Origin: Lantana camara
Taxonomy: Eukaryota; Streptophyta; Magnoliopsida; Lamiales; Verbenaceae
Direction: 5' to 3'
Assembly (NCBI GenBank): GCA_037501455.1
Contig: CM074865.1
Location: forward strand, 35,756,501 to 35,820,500
Length of the DNA stretch: 64,000 nucleotides
Shown: one piece after another, positions 10,639 through 22,009 of the stretch
How positions within the stretch are numbered: position 1 is the stretch's first letter
How the letters are laid out: each line of letters starts with the position of its first letter
Position numbers and translations under genes: made by a program
Notes under the pieces: model-generated
Databases searched by the model: none
Seen by the model: only the letters and a program-made list of their open reading frames with translations
What the model was told of the DNA's origin: nothing

Positions 10639-12721
10639 GTAAACTCATATTTTTGTTGTGTATCACTTGGTAATCATTTTAAGTTCCATATTTCATGATT
10701 TCTCCAAGATTTGAGCATGTTTGGGCGTATGGCATGAATAGTGACGGGTTGGGAGAAATGGATGATTCTAGCTTGCTTTCTTGTGAATTCGTTTGGTATG
10801 AAGCATGTATTTTATTCCTAACACATCATATGTGATAGGTATGAACTTAGTTTGGGTAGTGGATTAGGATCCATGACTTTGCCATTTGTGAAAAGTGAAG
10901 AGTTTGCATGAACTTGTTCCATATTCTTTCCTTGCTTGATTTGTTGCATCTTTGGTTGTCTTAATGGATTGAAATGCATGAATATTTGCTACCCTAACTT
11001 ACCTATGTGTGTTAATTTGATGTTTATATGGTTTAGCATGAGTTTTGTCCTGCTTGTTGGGTGTTTTTTCGCCACTGACCTGAATCCACGAGGGTGGATT
11101 TTGCCTTTGGAAAAAATCCGCGGGGGTGGATTTGAGGCAGTGGGACTGGACCAGATCCATGGGGGTGGATTTTTTCCCCATGGGGGTGGATTTTGTCCAG
11201 CCTGTTTTTGTTACTCCGATTCGTTTTTTCTTCGTTTGTTTGATCTTCCTCCACCTCTTTTATGACTTCTACACTATGCTAACATGTATTATTATGTGTT
11301 ATGATTATGAAATGGAATTCATGACTTGCATTGATATGTTTTGGTCGAGCAACAAACTACTATGATATTATATGACTTAAGTGCTAATGCGTGAAATGTT
11401 AAGTACCTTCTTATAATATTTTGATATCTTAAATGATTTCTTTTGCTTCTATATTTATTATATACATTGTAAACTTGTTTATGTAGCTTCTATGAATACT
11501 ATATGGAATATTTTACGAGTTATGCCTCAACGTGACTTAATTGCTCCTAATATGCGCATGCATGGATCTTGACTCTCAATGTACACCTTAATTGCTTATG
11601 TAACTCTTAGTTTATCACTTCTATGATATGTATACATGTTATATCACGTGTTATGATTATTATTTGAATTTCTCGGATTTATTGGGTATGAAATATGGAA
11701 GTTATGAACTCGAACGGATATGAACGTCTCTTGGAATGAATGAATGACTTGTTTACATGACTTTAAGTAATGAATTGTGCATATGAATGTTTCCATGATA
11801 ACATATCATCTCTTATGCATTTATATCATATTCATAACATTGCCGTGCGTCGTATTTGGTTCATTTGGAGTCTTGAGTCTTACGTGTACCCTCTATTGTC
11901 CTTTGTACAGTTTTCTCCAGGGCGGAGACTTGCCGGGTTCATAGGACACTTTCAAGTCCTCTTGTTTTCTTCTTGGTTTTGGTCGGTAAGGTGTAAAGGT
12001 GGGTTTCTCTTCTATTAGTTAACTGACCCTATATACTCCCAATGTGTAAAGATTTCGGCCAAAACTATTATACGTATATAGAGTCACTTTTCAAGAGTAA
12101 ATATTTGCAACGTAAAGCCCTTATTTTATGAACCCTACCAAATGTTTTGGCGAGAATGAAAGAATGAAAGTTATGCACAGAATGGGGCCCAGGGACTTGG
12201 TGTGAGTGGTGACCCGAGGAGGCATGGGCTGACGGTGAACCCTCACACTAGTCCCACCAATGAACGGCGTAACCGGACCTCGTTAGGAGTTAGCGAGTAA
12301 TGGACGCTGAGTGCCATCTGGGGAGTCATGTTCCCCTTTTGGTCAATGAATGGATGGTTCGGGCCGATCACCCGGCCATCACCCGGAGGAAGAAGGTGTA
12401 AATGTTCATGAATGTGCACAAAAGAATGTTATGCATGAATGAAAGAAAGAAAGAATGTTTAATAAACTACACGAGTTGTTGGTTGGATATAATGCACGCC
12501 TACTCGCCAGGCCCCAAAAGACCTAAAGAATGAAAATGAACGTTATAATCCCTTTTGATGACTTCTTTATCTTACCCACTTGGGAAAATGCTCAAAAACC
12601 TCATTTGGGATTATAACTTGCATGTGAATGTTAAATATTGTTGTATATACTATTTATGCCTCATTTTATACCCACCAGTCTCCTATAGACTGAACCCGGT
12701 TTGTTTTCAGTTTTCTTGCAG
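10639..12721 (+). other. Putative LTR-internal splice cassette of D
   Basis: Donor-like TTGAAAG|GTAAAC at 10639; decamer GCCGTGCGTC at 11842-11851; acceptor CTTTGTACAG ending 11910; roughly 80-nt 'exon'; candidate donors GTAAGG at 11986, GTGTAA at 11991 or GTGGGT near 11999; hairpin CAGTCT-N5-AGACTG at 12676-12692; acceptor TTCTTGCAG ending 12721. Same order as C, E, G and H. Confidence 0.4.
11083..11194. repeat. Palindrome cluster in LTR D
   Basis: Four units built on ATCCAC/GTGGAT around a 4-nt G-rich centre: about 11083-11101 (AATCCAC-GAGG-GTGGATT), 11111-11133 (with ATCCGC), 11154-11172 (with ATCCAT) and a worn copy to 11194. Spacer text TTTGAGGCAGT is shared with LTR H, so the clusters in D and H are homologous. 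Confidence 0.9.
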
Positions 12722-14414
12722 GTTTGGGGTGCTAGGTGGGAAGTCGAGTTTGTTAAGTCTTTCGGTCAAGTCAAAGTCTCTTCTTATGCATAATGTATCA
12801 TGAATTGTTTAAATTATAAAGAATATATGATTTGTATTGATTATTGCTACCATCATGATTCTGAATAAGCTTATAGGAACAGAAAGAATCCGTAATTGAA
12901 GTTTTATGATTTTATTGATTTTCGGGATTAGGTACCTATGCTAGTTGAACCCGCTGCTCTTGGCTTATCTTGTTATATATGTATGTACATTGCTTCCGCA
13001 TTGGTATTCTTTCTGTTTTACTGTATCTTTGGTTGCGAAAGTTAGTTCCCGCCTAGCTTAGCGAGTGTGTATGTCCCCGTTCGCCGTGATCTAGCTCGGG
13101 TATGGATTGTCCATTTCATATTCGGGTCGAGTCTCGGTGCGAGGGATGTGGTACTTGGCGCTCGGGTGCTACATTGTGCCTTTCTTTTGCTTTGAAAAGG
13201 TGTGTTTTTCTTCTAATAGTTAAAACAACCCTATATATCCCTTATGTGCAAGATTTAAGCCAAAATTAGTATATTATATAAATCGAGTCGTTTTGTGTAA
13301 ATGATTTCAAACGTATGACCCCTTTTATTTATGAAACCCTACCTTATGTTTTGGCGAGACATGATTATGATTGCACGGGCCCCGGGACTTAGTACATGTG
13401 GCTAACCGAGGAAGCAAGGGCTGACGGGGATCCCATGTACTAGTCCCAACCAAACTACGGCGAAACGGACCTCGACAAGGAGTTTTGACGAGGAAACGCT
13501 AACCGGGCTTTGAGAACTCATGAACCTCATAGCCACATTGATATGATTTGGTGGTCGGGCCTTGCAAACCCGTCCACCACCCGGAGGAAGAAGGTGTATA
13601 TGAATGATCATGATCATGATATGTATGAGCACAAAAGATATCTATGATAATGAATGAATAATTGATTATGATTACATGAGGTGTAGGTTGGAGATTGTGC
13701 ACGCCCACTCGCCGGGCCATAAACCCTTATGAATAATTATGAATGAATATGAACGTCGTAATCCCGTTGATGTTTTCTTTTGTTTTAACCACTTGGGAAA
13801 TGCTTATCAAACTTCACACGGGATTAGGGCTCGCATGTATGTGCTTAATTTCTACAATATTATATCTTATGCCCCGTTTTATACCCACCAGTCTCGTATA
13901 GACTGGACCCGGTTTGTTTTCAGTTGTTCTGTGCAGGTATAGGAGTGCTAGGCGGGAATACAAGTCGTCTAGGTCTTGCATTTATGTTTAGCACTTCTTT
14001 TCAGCATCTCATACTCTTAGTGCTATTTTGTATATGATTATAGTATGGAGCGTTATGATCTTGTAGGCCGTGTGGCCATTGAATACCTGTATAGTTTTGT
14101 ATATCTATTTTGGAGCTTGGTAGCTCATTGTATATATTATATGTCGTTTTTGCTTCCGCGTTTTATTTTAACTCTGATTTTATGTTGTCTTGAGTTTGAA
14201 TGGTTTAAGGGTTAGTCCCGCCTAGCATAGCGTGTGTATTGTGTCCCCGTTCGCCATGGATTTGGCACGTGTATGGACTTCCATTTCATATACGGGTCGG
14301 GTCTCGGTGCGGGGGATGTGGTACCTTACGCTCGGGTGCTACATCCTTAATTTAAAACACAAATAACACTCTCGTTACAACATACCTGTAGAGCCGGACG
14401 AGCGGGATGTTACA

Positions 14415-14458
14415 ATGCACATGGATGATTTCACTTGGGGTCGGAGCCCAATAGCTGC
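14415..14458 (+). mobile_element. Fragment of decayed copia element K (leader)
   Basis: 44 bp matching, on the opposite strand, the copia-2 leader near 22715-22770 (ATGCACATGGATG followed by GGGGTYGGAGCCC). The text resumes at 39066 after element B and its duplicated GCTGC, confirming that A and B are both insertions in the leader of one + strand copia element. Confidence 0.85.
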
Positions 14459-15332
14459 TGTAACGCCCCCACCCATACCAGAACAAGAGGAGAGCGGCGT
14501 CTCAACCCCCGCACTGAAGCACCCCTCAAGTAATGGTGTGAGCCATCACTCAAGAAATACTCCAGCGAACGGCTGTCTATCAGAACTATACATGTACAAC
14601 GATGTGGCTATGCAGCGGAAAATCAGAGTATTTTAAAACTTTTCAAAACATGTGCGTGATGGCATGTAACAAGCAAGAACATATTGATCGTGTAAGAGAG
14701 ACTCGGCATATCAGAACATATAACAGATTCACATATAAGTACCGATACAACAGAGTTCAAAATATCGGTAACAGAGTAGCAGAAAGAGTATGACAAAGAT
14801 ACTCAAGTATACAGAAACATATACAGAAGTATAAAGTGATGCAGCCATAAAACATATGCAGGACGCAAAAGAGGAAGTAATACTAAGTCCTGACAGAAAC
14901 AAAAATGACAATCTAGAGCTTCAAGATACCTCTAGACTGCGGCTGCAAGACCTGAAACCACGAGGCAAGAAAACGGGAGAGGTATTAGTCAAAAAGACTA
15001 AGTGAGGGAATACTTTAAAGAAAGTACTGAATTAAAGAACTTGAAGTAAAGTTCGAAACTGTTAAATGCAATGCTTTAAAGAAGAACTTGAAACAAGTTC
15101 GGTTGATAAAACTCTTTGAATGCGATGCCGTAAAAGAATGCACGTTATAAAACATTTTCATGAATGCTATCACACGCGCACACATATGCTGTTGATGGTT
15201 CATAGTTCTTTCATAAAACGGGATAAGGGTAAAGTGAACTTTTCCAGATATGAACCATCCTTTATGAAACAGAATTTTGCCCGCAAGCTAGGCTCCTCCA
15301 TCCTTACTCCAGAAAACATGATTCGGTTGAGC

Positions 15333-15480
15333 ATCGGACCAGGATCAACAATAATTCCACGTATAGTAGAGTATCGGACCAAGATCAACAATAACCCCAC
15401 ATAAAGTAGCGCATTGGACCAAGGTCAACAACAACTCCGTACACAGTAGACTATTGGACCAAGGTCAACAACAACTCTTA
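15333..15480. repeat. 40-bp tandem repeat in B 3' LTR
   Basis: The core ATYGGACCAAGGTCAACAA recurs at 15333, 15373, 15413 and 15453, an exact 40-bp period over four imperfect units. The sister copy in the 5' LTR starts at 35806 with the same period. Confidence 0.9.
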
Positions 15481-15594
15481 CCAACGCATACAAACATGCA
15501 CCATCCTCCACCGATTGTCACTTCGGGTAGCTAGCCCTAGGCGACCTGTAAACATGTAATGGGAACAGATTTGCTGTCCGTTCCCAGACAGATT

Positions 15595-17545
15595 TGTTGG
15601 AAAACACGAATCAGAAAGCAGCGGAATTTAAAAATTTTTCCAACAAAAGGACCTTGAACTCGCAATCGTGTAACCAAATTCGTAAAGATAGAAAACTTAC
15701 TTTTCTTTTTATTCTTTCTTGAAGCGTTTCAAGCCACCCAAGAACGCTCTTCTCGCGGCTTGATCCCCTCTCCTTGGTAAAGCTCGAATCTTCAAACTTC
15801 TAACTTGAAGCCTCTAGAGAAAGTCCACCAACTTGATCACAATCTAACTAGTAAGGATGCTAGTTCTCTAGTTAGTGTTTAGGCTTAACCTAGGGTTTAA
15901 TTTAATCTTGGAGAAAGGAAGGTGTTCAACACATGAACCAAGAATTGTCAATTAGCTCTAAAGGGGAGCATGAGCTCCCCTATATATAGGAAAGGGGAGG
16001 GGCGGCCGAAACTAGTCCTTTTTGGACTAGGATTTGGTTCCTCTCTCTCCTATTACTTGATCATCAAGTATTTTCCAACTTTGACTTTGAATTCTAATTC
16101 TAGTCAACTTTTAAGAGAGCTTAAAAATATCCAAACTATTTTTGGATAATTTTATACTTTATTTATTATAAAATAAATAACTTATTTTATCTAATTAATT
16201 AATTCATAATTAATTAACTAGATTATTTTCTCCAAAATTAGACTTTCTTTTTAATTCAAAATTAAACCAAAGTCTATTAAATAATTAACTAATTAATTAT
16301 TTAATATATATAATATATATATATATACACACGTGTGTGACACGTGTCACAGTGACACGTGTCACTCACGTGAGCCACACGTGTGAATTCACACGTGTGG
16401 AACCCTCTTGGCCCGATTAACTCGTTTAATCATTTTCAAGCCTCAACTCATGTAACCAAGTTGTTGTGTGTGACCCTCTAGGTTCTCAATTCAATTAGCA
16501 GTGACCCTAATTAATTAATTCACTAATTAATTAATCAGTCCACAGATTAAACGACCATAGTCTAGCAACAGGTGTTTAACCCCTAGCTGAATTGGAATGT
16601 TCGGATTCGACAGAACCTTTAAGTCATTGATTCATGTGAGATACAATCCTCCTACTTACTATCTCTCAACCAAGATCTAGGGCAAGGGAATAATCAGAAC
16701 CCTAATAATCTGGTCTTAAAGCTAAGTGCATTTCATATCCATTTGATCTCAATCCAAGAAACACTTTTCTTGATGTCTTGATCTACTGCCTTGGCCAAGG
16801 ACTCCATATGGCATATGAATGACTTACACAATAAGAGATCACCTTGCAAATGCAAGTGTAGGTCCTTTCTTGATTCTCATTCACTTTCATGAATCACTTG
16901 TGCAGCCCCAGCATAAGCCTTGAATCAGTTGTCTAAGGCGACACCCTTTAAAGCTTATACCTAAGACTACAGAGTTAACTCATAAAGTGACAAGGAACCT
17001 CAAGTCTAAGGATCAATTAATCACATCAATGACTCGTGAGATATTTCCTAATCTGGAAGTTTCCATTTCCTGAAATAGAAACTTCCTTTCCCATTTAGGA
17101 ATGTTCTCACACGGGGCACCTCAGTGAACTTACTTATTAAAGTAAGCACCCTCATGTATCACGCACGTATCAACTATACACTTTGCACCTCCATGAAACA
17201 AGGTGGTCCTTCTTAAGGGCGTGATCCCACAAGCAAGCCTTAGAGGAGTCAGGTTGACACTCCCACTGTCTGTAGGACTCATCGGCTTGGAGTATTTTAC
17301 TAATCATGACTTATGTGATATAGGGCTCGTTTCATGAACCATTTCACCTAAATGGTAGAGTCCTAAAGTCATCAGGATTAGGGGAGTTCTCATACATGCA
17401 CATCTAAAGTAAACGCATACCAAACAAGAGCATATAAAGAAGTGTTGCCTCAATTCGTTATTTTATTCAAAGATTGTCTGTGATTACAATAAGGAAAAGC
17501 ACAAAGGGGATATACAATCGGCTTTCTAGGGCACTATTCCTAACA
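15595..17545 (-). repeat. 3' LTR of copia-2
   Basis: 1951 bp; + strand reading TGTTGGAAAACAC...TTCCTAACA. TATA at 15981-15988 (minus) and the G-box array at about 16327-16400. Homologous to the LTR of copia-1, which is 3 bp longer. Confidence 0.97.
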
Positions 17546-17560
17546 ATCTCCCACTTGCCC
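17546..17560 (-). other. Polypurine tract of copia-2
   Basis: Minus strand CGGGCAAGTGGGAGAT immediately before the 3' LTR, the usual plus-strand DNA priming site; identical to the tract before 2436 in copia-1. Confidence 0.85.
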
Positions 17561-17561
17561 G

Positions 17562-20500
17562 TCAAAGCCATTCTAAAGCTACTCTAAGTCCCATCTTCTG
17601 AAGATGACCTTGGAAAGCTTCTCGACTAAGGGGTTTAGTAAGTGGATCTGCCACGTTCTCTGCTGATGTGACCCTCTCAATTTGCACATCTCCTCTTTTG
17701 ATAATATCACGGATTAGGTGATACTTCCTCATAATGTGCTTGGTCCGTTGGTGAGATCTTGGTTCTCTTGCTTGAGCAACCGCCCCAGTGTTGTCACAAA
17801 ACACAGTAATGGGGTCTTTCATGCTAGGAACAACCTTCAACTCTTGAATGAAGTTTCTAATCCAAACACCTTCCTTAGCTGCATCATTTGCAGCTAAGTA
17901 TTCGGCCTCAGTGGTCGAATCTGCAGTGGTTGTTTGCTTGGAACTCTTCCAACTCACTGCTCCGCCGTTTAGGCAGAAAATGTATCCTGACATTGACTTA
18001 AAATCATCTAAGTCAGATGCAAAGCTTGCATCGCAGTATCCTTCGACAGTAAGATCTTTCTGACCTCCGTAAACTAAGAATAAATCTTTAGTACTTTTCA
18101 AGTACTTAAGAATATTCTTCACGGCAGCCCAGTGACCATCTCCAGGGTCAGATTGGAAACGACTCGTTACACTAAGTGCATAAGCCACATCCGGTCGAGT
18201 ACACAACATTGCATACATTATGCTACCTATTGCTGATGCATAAGGTGTATGAGTCATTCTCTCCTTCTCAAGGTTGGTCTTAGGACACATCTTCTTTGAA
18301 AGACATGTTCCTACACTCATAGGAAGGTTCTTAACCTTTGCTGACTCCATATTGAATCTCTTCAATACTTTATCAATGTACATCGACTGTGATAGTCCTA
18401 TTAACCTTCTAGATCTATCTCTATAGATTTTAATTCCAAGGATATAGGACGCATCACCAAGATCTTTCATCTCGAATTGGTTCGATAACCATAACTTAGT
18501 CACTTTCATGTCATCCTTCGAATTCCCAATAAGAAGGATGTCATCAACATAAAGTACTAAGAATTGCACTGAGGTCTCCAATTCCTTTCTATACACACAT
18601 GATTCATTCGAAATTTGGATGAAGCCAAACGCTTTGACCGATTCATCAAATCGAATGTTCCAATTCCTAGAAGCCTGTTTCAATCCATAGATTGATCTTT
18701 GGAGTTTGCAAACCTTTTGCTCACTCCCACTGAATGTGAAACCTATGGGTTGCTCCATATAAATGTCTTTGTCAATGTCACCATTGAGAAAGGCAGTTTT
18801 CACATCCATTTGCCATATCTCATAGTCATAATATGCAGCAATGGCAAGCATGATCCGAATAGACTTTTGCATTGCAACTGGTGAAAAGGTTTCATCAAAA
18901 TCCACGCCGGGTCTCTGAGTGAATCCTTTTGCAACCAGTCTTGCTTTGTAGGCTGCAATGCTTCCATCAACTCCAAGCTTTCTCTTAAAGATCCATTTGC
19001 AACCTATGGGTTTGACCCCATCAGGCAAATCTACCAAGGTCCAAACTTGGTTGGAGTTCATGGAATCCATTTCGGATTTCATGGCTTCTATCCACTGTTC
19101 AGAGTCAGAATCTGAAAGTGCCTCCTCATATGTTAAAGGATCATTATCCTTTTGAGAGATTTCATGGAAGAATCCATACCATCTCTCTGGCTGTCTAGGA
19201 GTACGTTCAGAACGCCTTAGAGGAGGATTTTCGTGTGTATCGAAATTCGTGATTGGTTGTGGTTGATCAGAGTGGGACGTTTCTTCAGTGGGTGGTGTGG
19301 GGTCATTTTGTACTTCTTCTAATTCTATGATCTTGCCCTTCTTTTCTTTAAGGAACGGTTCCTCAAGAAAAGTGGCATTTCTAGAAACAAACACCTTTTG
19401 TTCAGATTGATCATAGAAGTAGTATCCTATGGATTCCTTAGGATAACCTACAAAGTAGCATAAGTTAGAACGAGATTCTAACTTATCTCCCACTGTCCTC
19501 TTCACGTAAGCAGGACAACCCCAAATTCTTAAGTAAGAATAACTAGGGATTTTACCATGCCACATTTCATAGGGCGTTTTAGGGACTGACTTAGAGGGAA
19601 CTAGATTCAAAATCTTTGCTGCACTTTCTAGGGCATAACCCCAGAAAGAAGGTGGTAAGTCAGTGAAACTCATCATGGAACTAACCATATCAAGTAGGGT
19701 TCGATTCCTTCTCTCAGAAACTCCATTAAGTTGAGGAGTTCCTGGAGGAGTCCACTGGGAGATAATCCCATTATCCTTGAGATGATTAAGGAATTCTTCA
19801 CTAAGATATTCGCCTCCTCGATCAGATCGAAGTGCTTTGATCTTGTGACCAGTTTGGTTCTCAACCTCCTTTTGAAATTCTAAGAATTTCTCAAAAGCTT
19901 CAGATTTATACTTCATTAAGTATACATAACCATACCGACTAAAGTCATCAGTAAAGGTTATGAAATACTGATGATTGCTCCTAGTGCTTACACTAAGCGG
20001 TCCACAAACATCAGTATGGATCAAATCCAGAACCTTAGTGGCACGTTCCACAGTTCCTTTAAAAGGAACTTTGGACATCTTTCCTTTGAGACAGGATTCG
20101 CAAGAAGTTAACTCTTTGAGATCATTTTCAGAGAATGATCCTAAAGTGTTTATCTTGCTAATCCTGTTCTTGGAAATGTGTCCTAATCTAGCGTGCCATA
20201 AGGGAGCTGAAACTTTGTCATCTCTCTTACGCTTTGTTTCTCGTTGTATATTCATAATATTGATATTTTGAGTTAGGTAAAGTCCATTACTTAGAGTACC
20301 GATATGAACGGAAGAGTTGTTCCGTTTGATAAAGTATTTACCATTCTTAATATAAGTTTCATAACCTTCACAATCTAATATTGGAACTGAAATTATATTA
20401 CGAATAATGTTCGGTACATAAAGGACTTTGTTTAATACTAACTCAAAGCTACCTAAATCTAATCTAATTGTGCCTAAAGCTCGAGCTTCAACGTTTGAGC

Positions 20501-21482
20501 CATCGCCGATCTTCAAGACACATTCTCCTTCTTTAAGTTGTTGGACTTCACTTAGCATCTGTACATCATTACAGATATGAGTTCCACAACCGGTATCAAG
20601 TACCCAAGAACTAGAATTAATAGAAAGATTTACTTCAACGAGAAAGATACCTTTCTTTAGAGTAGCCTTGTACTCTGGGCAGTTTCTCCTCCAATGTCCC
20701 GCTTTGCCACAATGGAAGCAAACATCCTCTTTCTGATCACGCTTCTTCTTTTGGGCCTTCCCCTTCGAAATGCCACCAGTGGGCCTAAGGGGTTTCTTCT
20801 TCTTCTTTTGGGCTTTCTTGCCCTTACCTTTAGAAGGCCCTGAAGAGGAAGATGGAGCATTCACCATCAAAACCTTATTGTCCTTCTTGATCGTGCTTTC
20901 AGCAGTCACAAGCTGACTAATCAGCTCAGCTACAGTAGCACCAGCATGATTCATGTTGAAGTTAAGGACAAATGGGTTGAATGATGGTGGGAGCGAAGCT
21001 AGCAACAAATCCACTGAAAGCTCATCTTTCAGTGGCATGTCCATGGAAGCAAGTTTCTCAGTAAGGGCAAGAAACTTGAGTCCATATTCATGGACACTTG
21101 AACCTTCCCTCATTCTCAAGTGGAATAATTCCTTTGAAGTGTTATACCTTGTAACACGTTCATGAGGGCGGTAAAGTTGCTCTAAGTGGTCGTAAATCTC
21201 CCAAGCAAATTCCATGGCCTCATGTTGTCTTTGCAAGTCCGGAGACATGTTAGCCAACATAAGGCAACGGGCTTGGAGATTATCATCTTTCCACTTCTGA
21301 ATCGCATCCCGCTCGGCCCGAGTGGGAGCCTCCCCTTCAGGAGTGGGCTCCCCTTCGAAGAGAACATAAGTTCTCTTCTCAGAATCTAAAATGATTTTTA
21401 GATTCCTCAGCCAATCAGAATAGTTGGGACCAGTCAACTTATTTGACTCGAGGATCGATACAAGAGGGTTTTTGGTTGCCAT
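17562..21482 (-). CDS. gag-pol: Copia Gag-Pol polyprotein, intact
   Basis: 1306 codons, no interruption. Gag is residues 1 to ~290, with a basic lysine-rich stretch (218-250) and a CX2CX4HX4C zinc knuckle at 255-268. The protease DTG is at 296-298. Integrase has the HHCC finger (H430, H435, C461, C464) and catalytic D491, D554, E590 with 35 residues between the last two. RT has D893 and YVDD at 978-981. RNase H has D1151, E1192, D1230 and D1279. Domain order PR-IN-RT-RH is diagnostic for Ty1/copia. The ATG at 21482 starts the only full-length frame and decayed copy K aligns from the same point. The protein would assemble particles, reverse transcribe element RNA primed by tRNA-iMet and integrate the DNA. 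Length and intact motifs suggest an active enzyme set. Confidence 0.98.
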   Translation of the reverse strand: MATKNPLVSILESNKLTGPNYSDWLRNLKIILDSEKRTYVLFEGEPTPEGEAPTRAERDAIQKWKDDNLQARCLMLANMSPDLQRQHEAMEFAWEIYDHLEQLYRPHERVTRYNTSKELFHLRMREGSSVHEYGLKFLALTEKLASMDMPLKDELSVDLLLASLPPSFNPFVLNFNMNHAGATVAELISQLVTAESTIKKDNKVLMVNAPSSSSGPSKGKGKKAQKKKKKPLRPTGGISKGKAQKKKRDQKEDVCFHCGKAGHWRRNCPEYKATLKKGIFLVEVNLSINSSSWVLDTGCGTHICNDVQMLSEVQQLKEGECVLKIGDGSNVEARALGTIRLDLGSFELVLNKVLYVPNIIRNIISVPILDCEGYETYIKNGKYFIKRNNSSVHIGTLSNGLYLTQNINIMNIQRETKRKRDDKVSAPLWHARLGHISKNRISKINTLGSFSENDLKELTSCESCLKGKMSKVPFKGTVERATKVLDLIHTDVCGPLSVSTRSNHQYFITFTDDFSRYGYVYLMKYKSEAFEKFLEFQKEVENQTGHKIKALRSDRGGEYLSEEFLNHLKDNGIISQWTPPGTPQLNGVSERRNRTLLDMVSSMMSFTDLPPSFWGYALESAAKILNLVPSKSVPKTPYEMWHGKIPSYSYLRIWGCPAYVKRTVGDKLESRSNLCYFVGYPKESIGYYFYDQSEQKVFVSRNATFLEEPFLKEKKGKIIELEEVQNDPTPPTEETSHSDQPQPITNFDTHENPPLRRSERTPRQPERWYGFFHEISQKDNDPLTYEEALSDSDSEQWIEAMKSEMDSMNSNQVWTLVDLPDGVKPIGCKWIFKRKLGVDGSIAAYKARLVAKGFTQRPGVDFDETFSPVAMQKSIRIMLAIAAYYDYEIWQMDVKTAFLNGDIDKDIYMEQPIGFTFSGSEQKVCKLQRSIYGLKQASRNWNIRFDESVKAFGFIQISNESCVYRKELETSVQFLVLYVDDILLIGNSKDDMKVTKLWLSNQFEMKDLGDASYILGIKIYRDRSRRLIGLSQSMYIDKVLKRFNMESAKVKNLPMSVGTCLSKKMCPKTNLEKERMTHTPYASAIGSIMYAMLCTRPDVAYALSVTSRFQSDPGDGHWAAVKNILKYLKSTKDLFLVYGGQKDLTVEGYCDASFASDLDDFKSMSGYIFCLNGGAVSWKSSKQTTTADSTTEAEYLAANDAAKEGVWIRNFIQELKVVPSMKDPITVFCDNTGAVAQAREPRSHQRTKHIMRKYHLIRDIIKRGDVQIERVTSAENVADPLTKPLSREAFQGHLQKMGLRVALEWL

Positions 21483-21688
21483 TTCAAAACACGTAGAGAA
21501 TCACAGAATCTACGACCTAAATGGTAAAACAGAGAACTAGTGAGCATGCTGAATTATAACGATATACAAAAGATAAGGTCTTTAATCTAATGTAGCTCCC
21601 ACTGTTTTTCAAAGATCTATAATTCCCAAAGATCTAAGAGGAACACGTTTCCCAGTGGGTACTAAGATCCTAGGCATTTTACCTCGAA

Positions 21689-22009
21689 CCCACGACTCGC
21701 GGACATTCTAAGTAAGAACCCCAGGTAGGTACAACTTACCAATTCTAACACCTTTAGAACTCTTAGTAATTGTTTTTGCATCACCTATCTTTCAATATGG
21801 ACCCACGACTCGTGCGACATCCATATTTACTTAGGCGTTAAGCTAGACCCATCAATCATAAGATCATGACCAAAACTTAGTTTGAACGACCCACGACTCG
21901 CGGACATCGCCCTCGCTAAAATTGACCACGAAATATTGATCATTTAAAATGATTAATTAGGTAACTAAGAACTAATAAGCTCCACTAGCTATCCCACGAC
22001 TCGCGGACA
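21689..22009 (-). repeat. Four-copy leader motif of copia-2
   Basis: On the minus strand TGTCCGCGAGTCGTGGG, with small variants, at 21993-22009, 21890-21907, 21802-21820 and 21689-21706. Steps between copies are about 102, 87 and 114 nt. The decayed element K has the same motif and nearly the same steps at 39752-40074. Confidence 0.9.

Larger units (their letters stand above)
9882..13173 (+). mobile_element. Solo LTR D (gypsy-type) nested in C
   Basis: 3292 bp from TGTAACGCCCCAG to GCTCGGGTGCTACA, flanked by the perfect 5-bp duplication TTGTG (9877-9881 and 13174-13178). Removing D plus one TTGTG joins the two halves of C at a point homologous to D's own interior (compare 13191-13300 with about 11985-12090). 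It contains a promoter-like block (10246-10265), donor-like site (10639), palindrome cluster (11083-11194) and the two acceptor-like sites. No coding sequence. Confidence 0.95.
8384..13936 (+). other. Putative LTR-internal splice cassette of C
   Basis: Donor-like AACAAG|GTAATC at 8384; decamer GCCGAGCGTC at 9787-9796; pyrimidine-rich acceptor TTTTGCACAG ending 9836; a 66-nt 'exon' (9837-9881 and, past solo LTR D, 13179-13199); donor-like AAAAG|GTGTGT at 13200; hairpin CCAGTCT-N5-AGACTGG at 13888-13906; second acceptor TGTGCAG ending 13936. The order and sites match D, E, G and H. Splicing itself is inferred. Confidence 0.4.
7434..14343 (+). mobile_element. Solo LTR C (gypsy-type), split by solo LTR D
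   Basis: Starts TGTAACGCCCCGAC at 7434 and ends CGCTCGGGTGCTACA at 14343; D plus one duplicated TTGTG occupies 9882-13178, leaving about 3.6 kb of C. No internal coding region lies between its ends, hence solo LTR. It is related to D: both carry the block GAGCTCGGGAACTCGG near 8004 and 10240, and the same 3' terminal block. Flanking 5-mers TAATT (7429-7433) and TCCTT (14344-14348) do not match, so the target duplication is lost or the solo LTR came from recombination between two elements. No protein is supported; the longest ORF (181 codons, minus strand, about 9.1 kb) is low-complexity. Confidence 0.85.
4390..14414 (-). mobile_element. LTR A: gypsy-type LTR, minus strand, interrupted
   Basis: Two pieces, 4390-7433 and 14344-14414, are homologous to the LTR of element G (compare about 6945-7200 with about 56500-56760: the same gene-free AT-rich text including TTTCAAATGAGTCC). 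The + strand right end GGGATGTTACA at 14414 is the LTR start TGTAACATCCC read on the minus strand. Copia-1 cuts it on the left and solo LTR C interrupts it at 7434-14343. It abuts copia leader K at 14415, so A was inserted in K; the candidate duplication is ATGCA at 14415-14419. Whether A is a solo LTR or one end of a full element cannot be seen. No protein-coding frame is supported in 4390-7433. Confidence 0.8.

Noticed and set aside
15333..15480. Possible CRISPR-like array
   Set aside because: 40-bp units are directly adjacent and imperfect, with no spacers; the setting is a plant LTR.
19975..21389. Small + strand ORFs over copia-2 gag
   Set aside because: Shadows of the intact minus-strand polyprotein.
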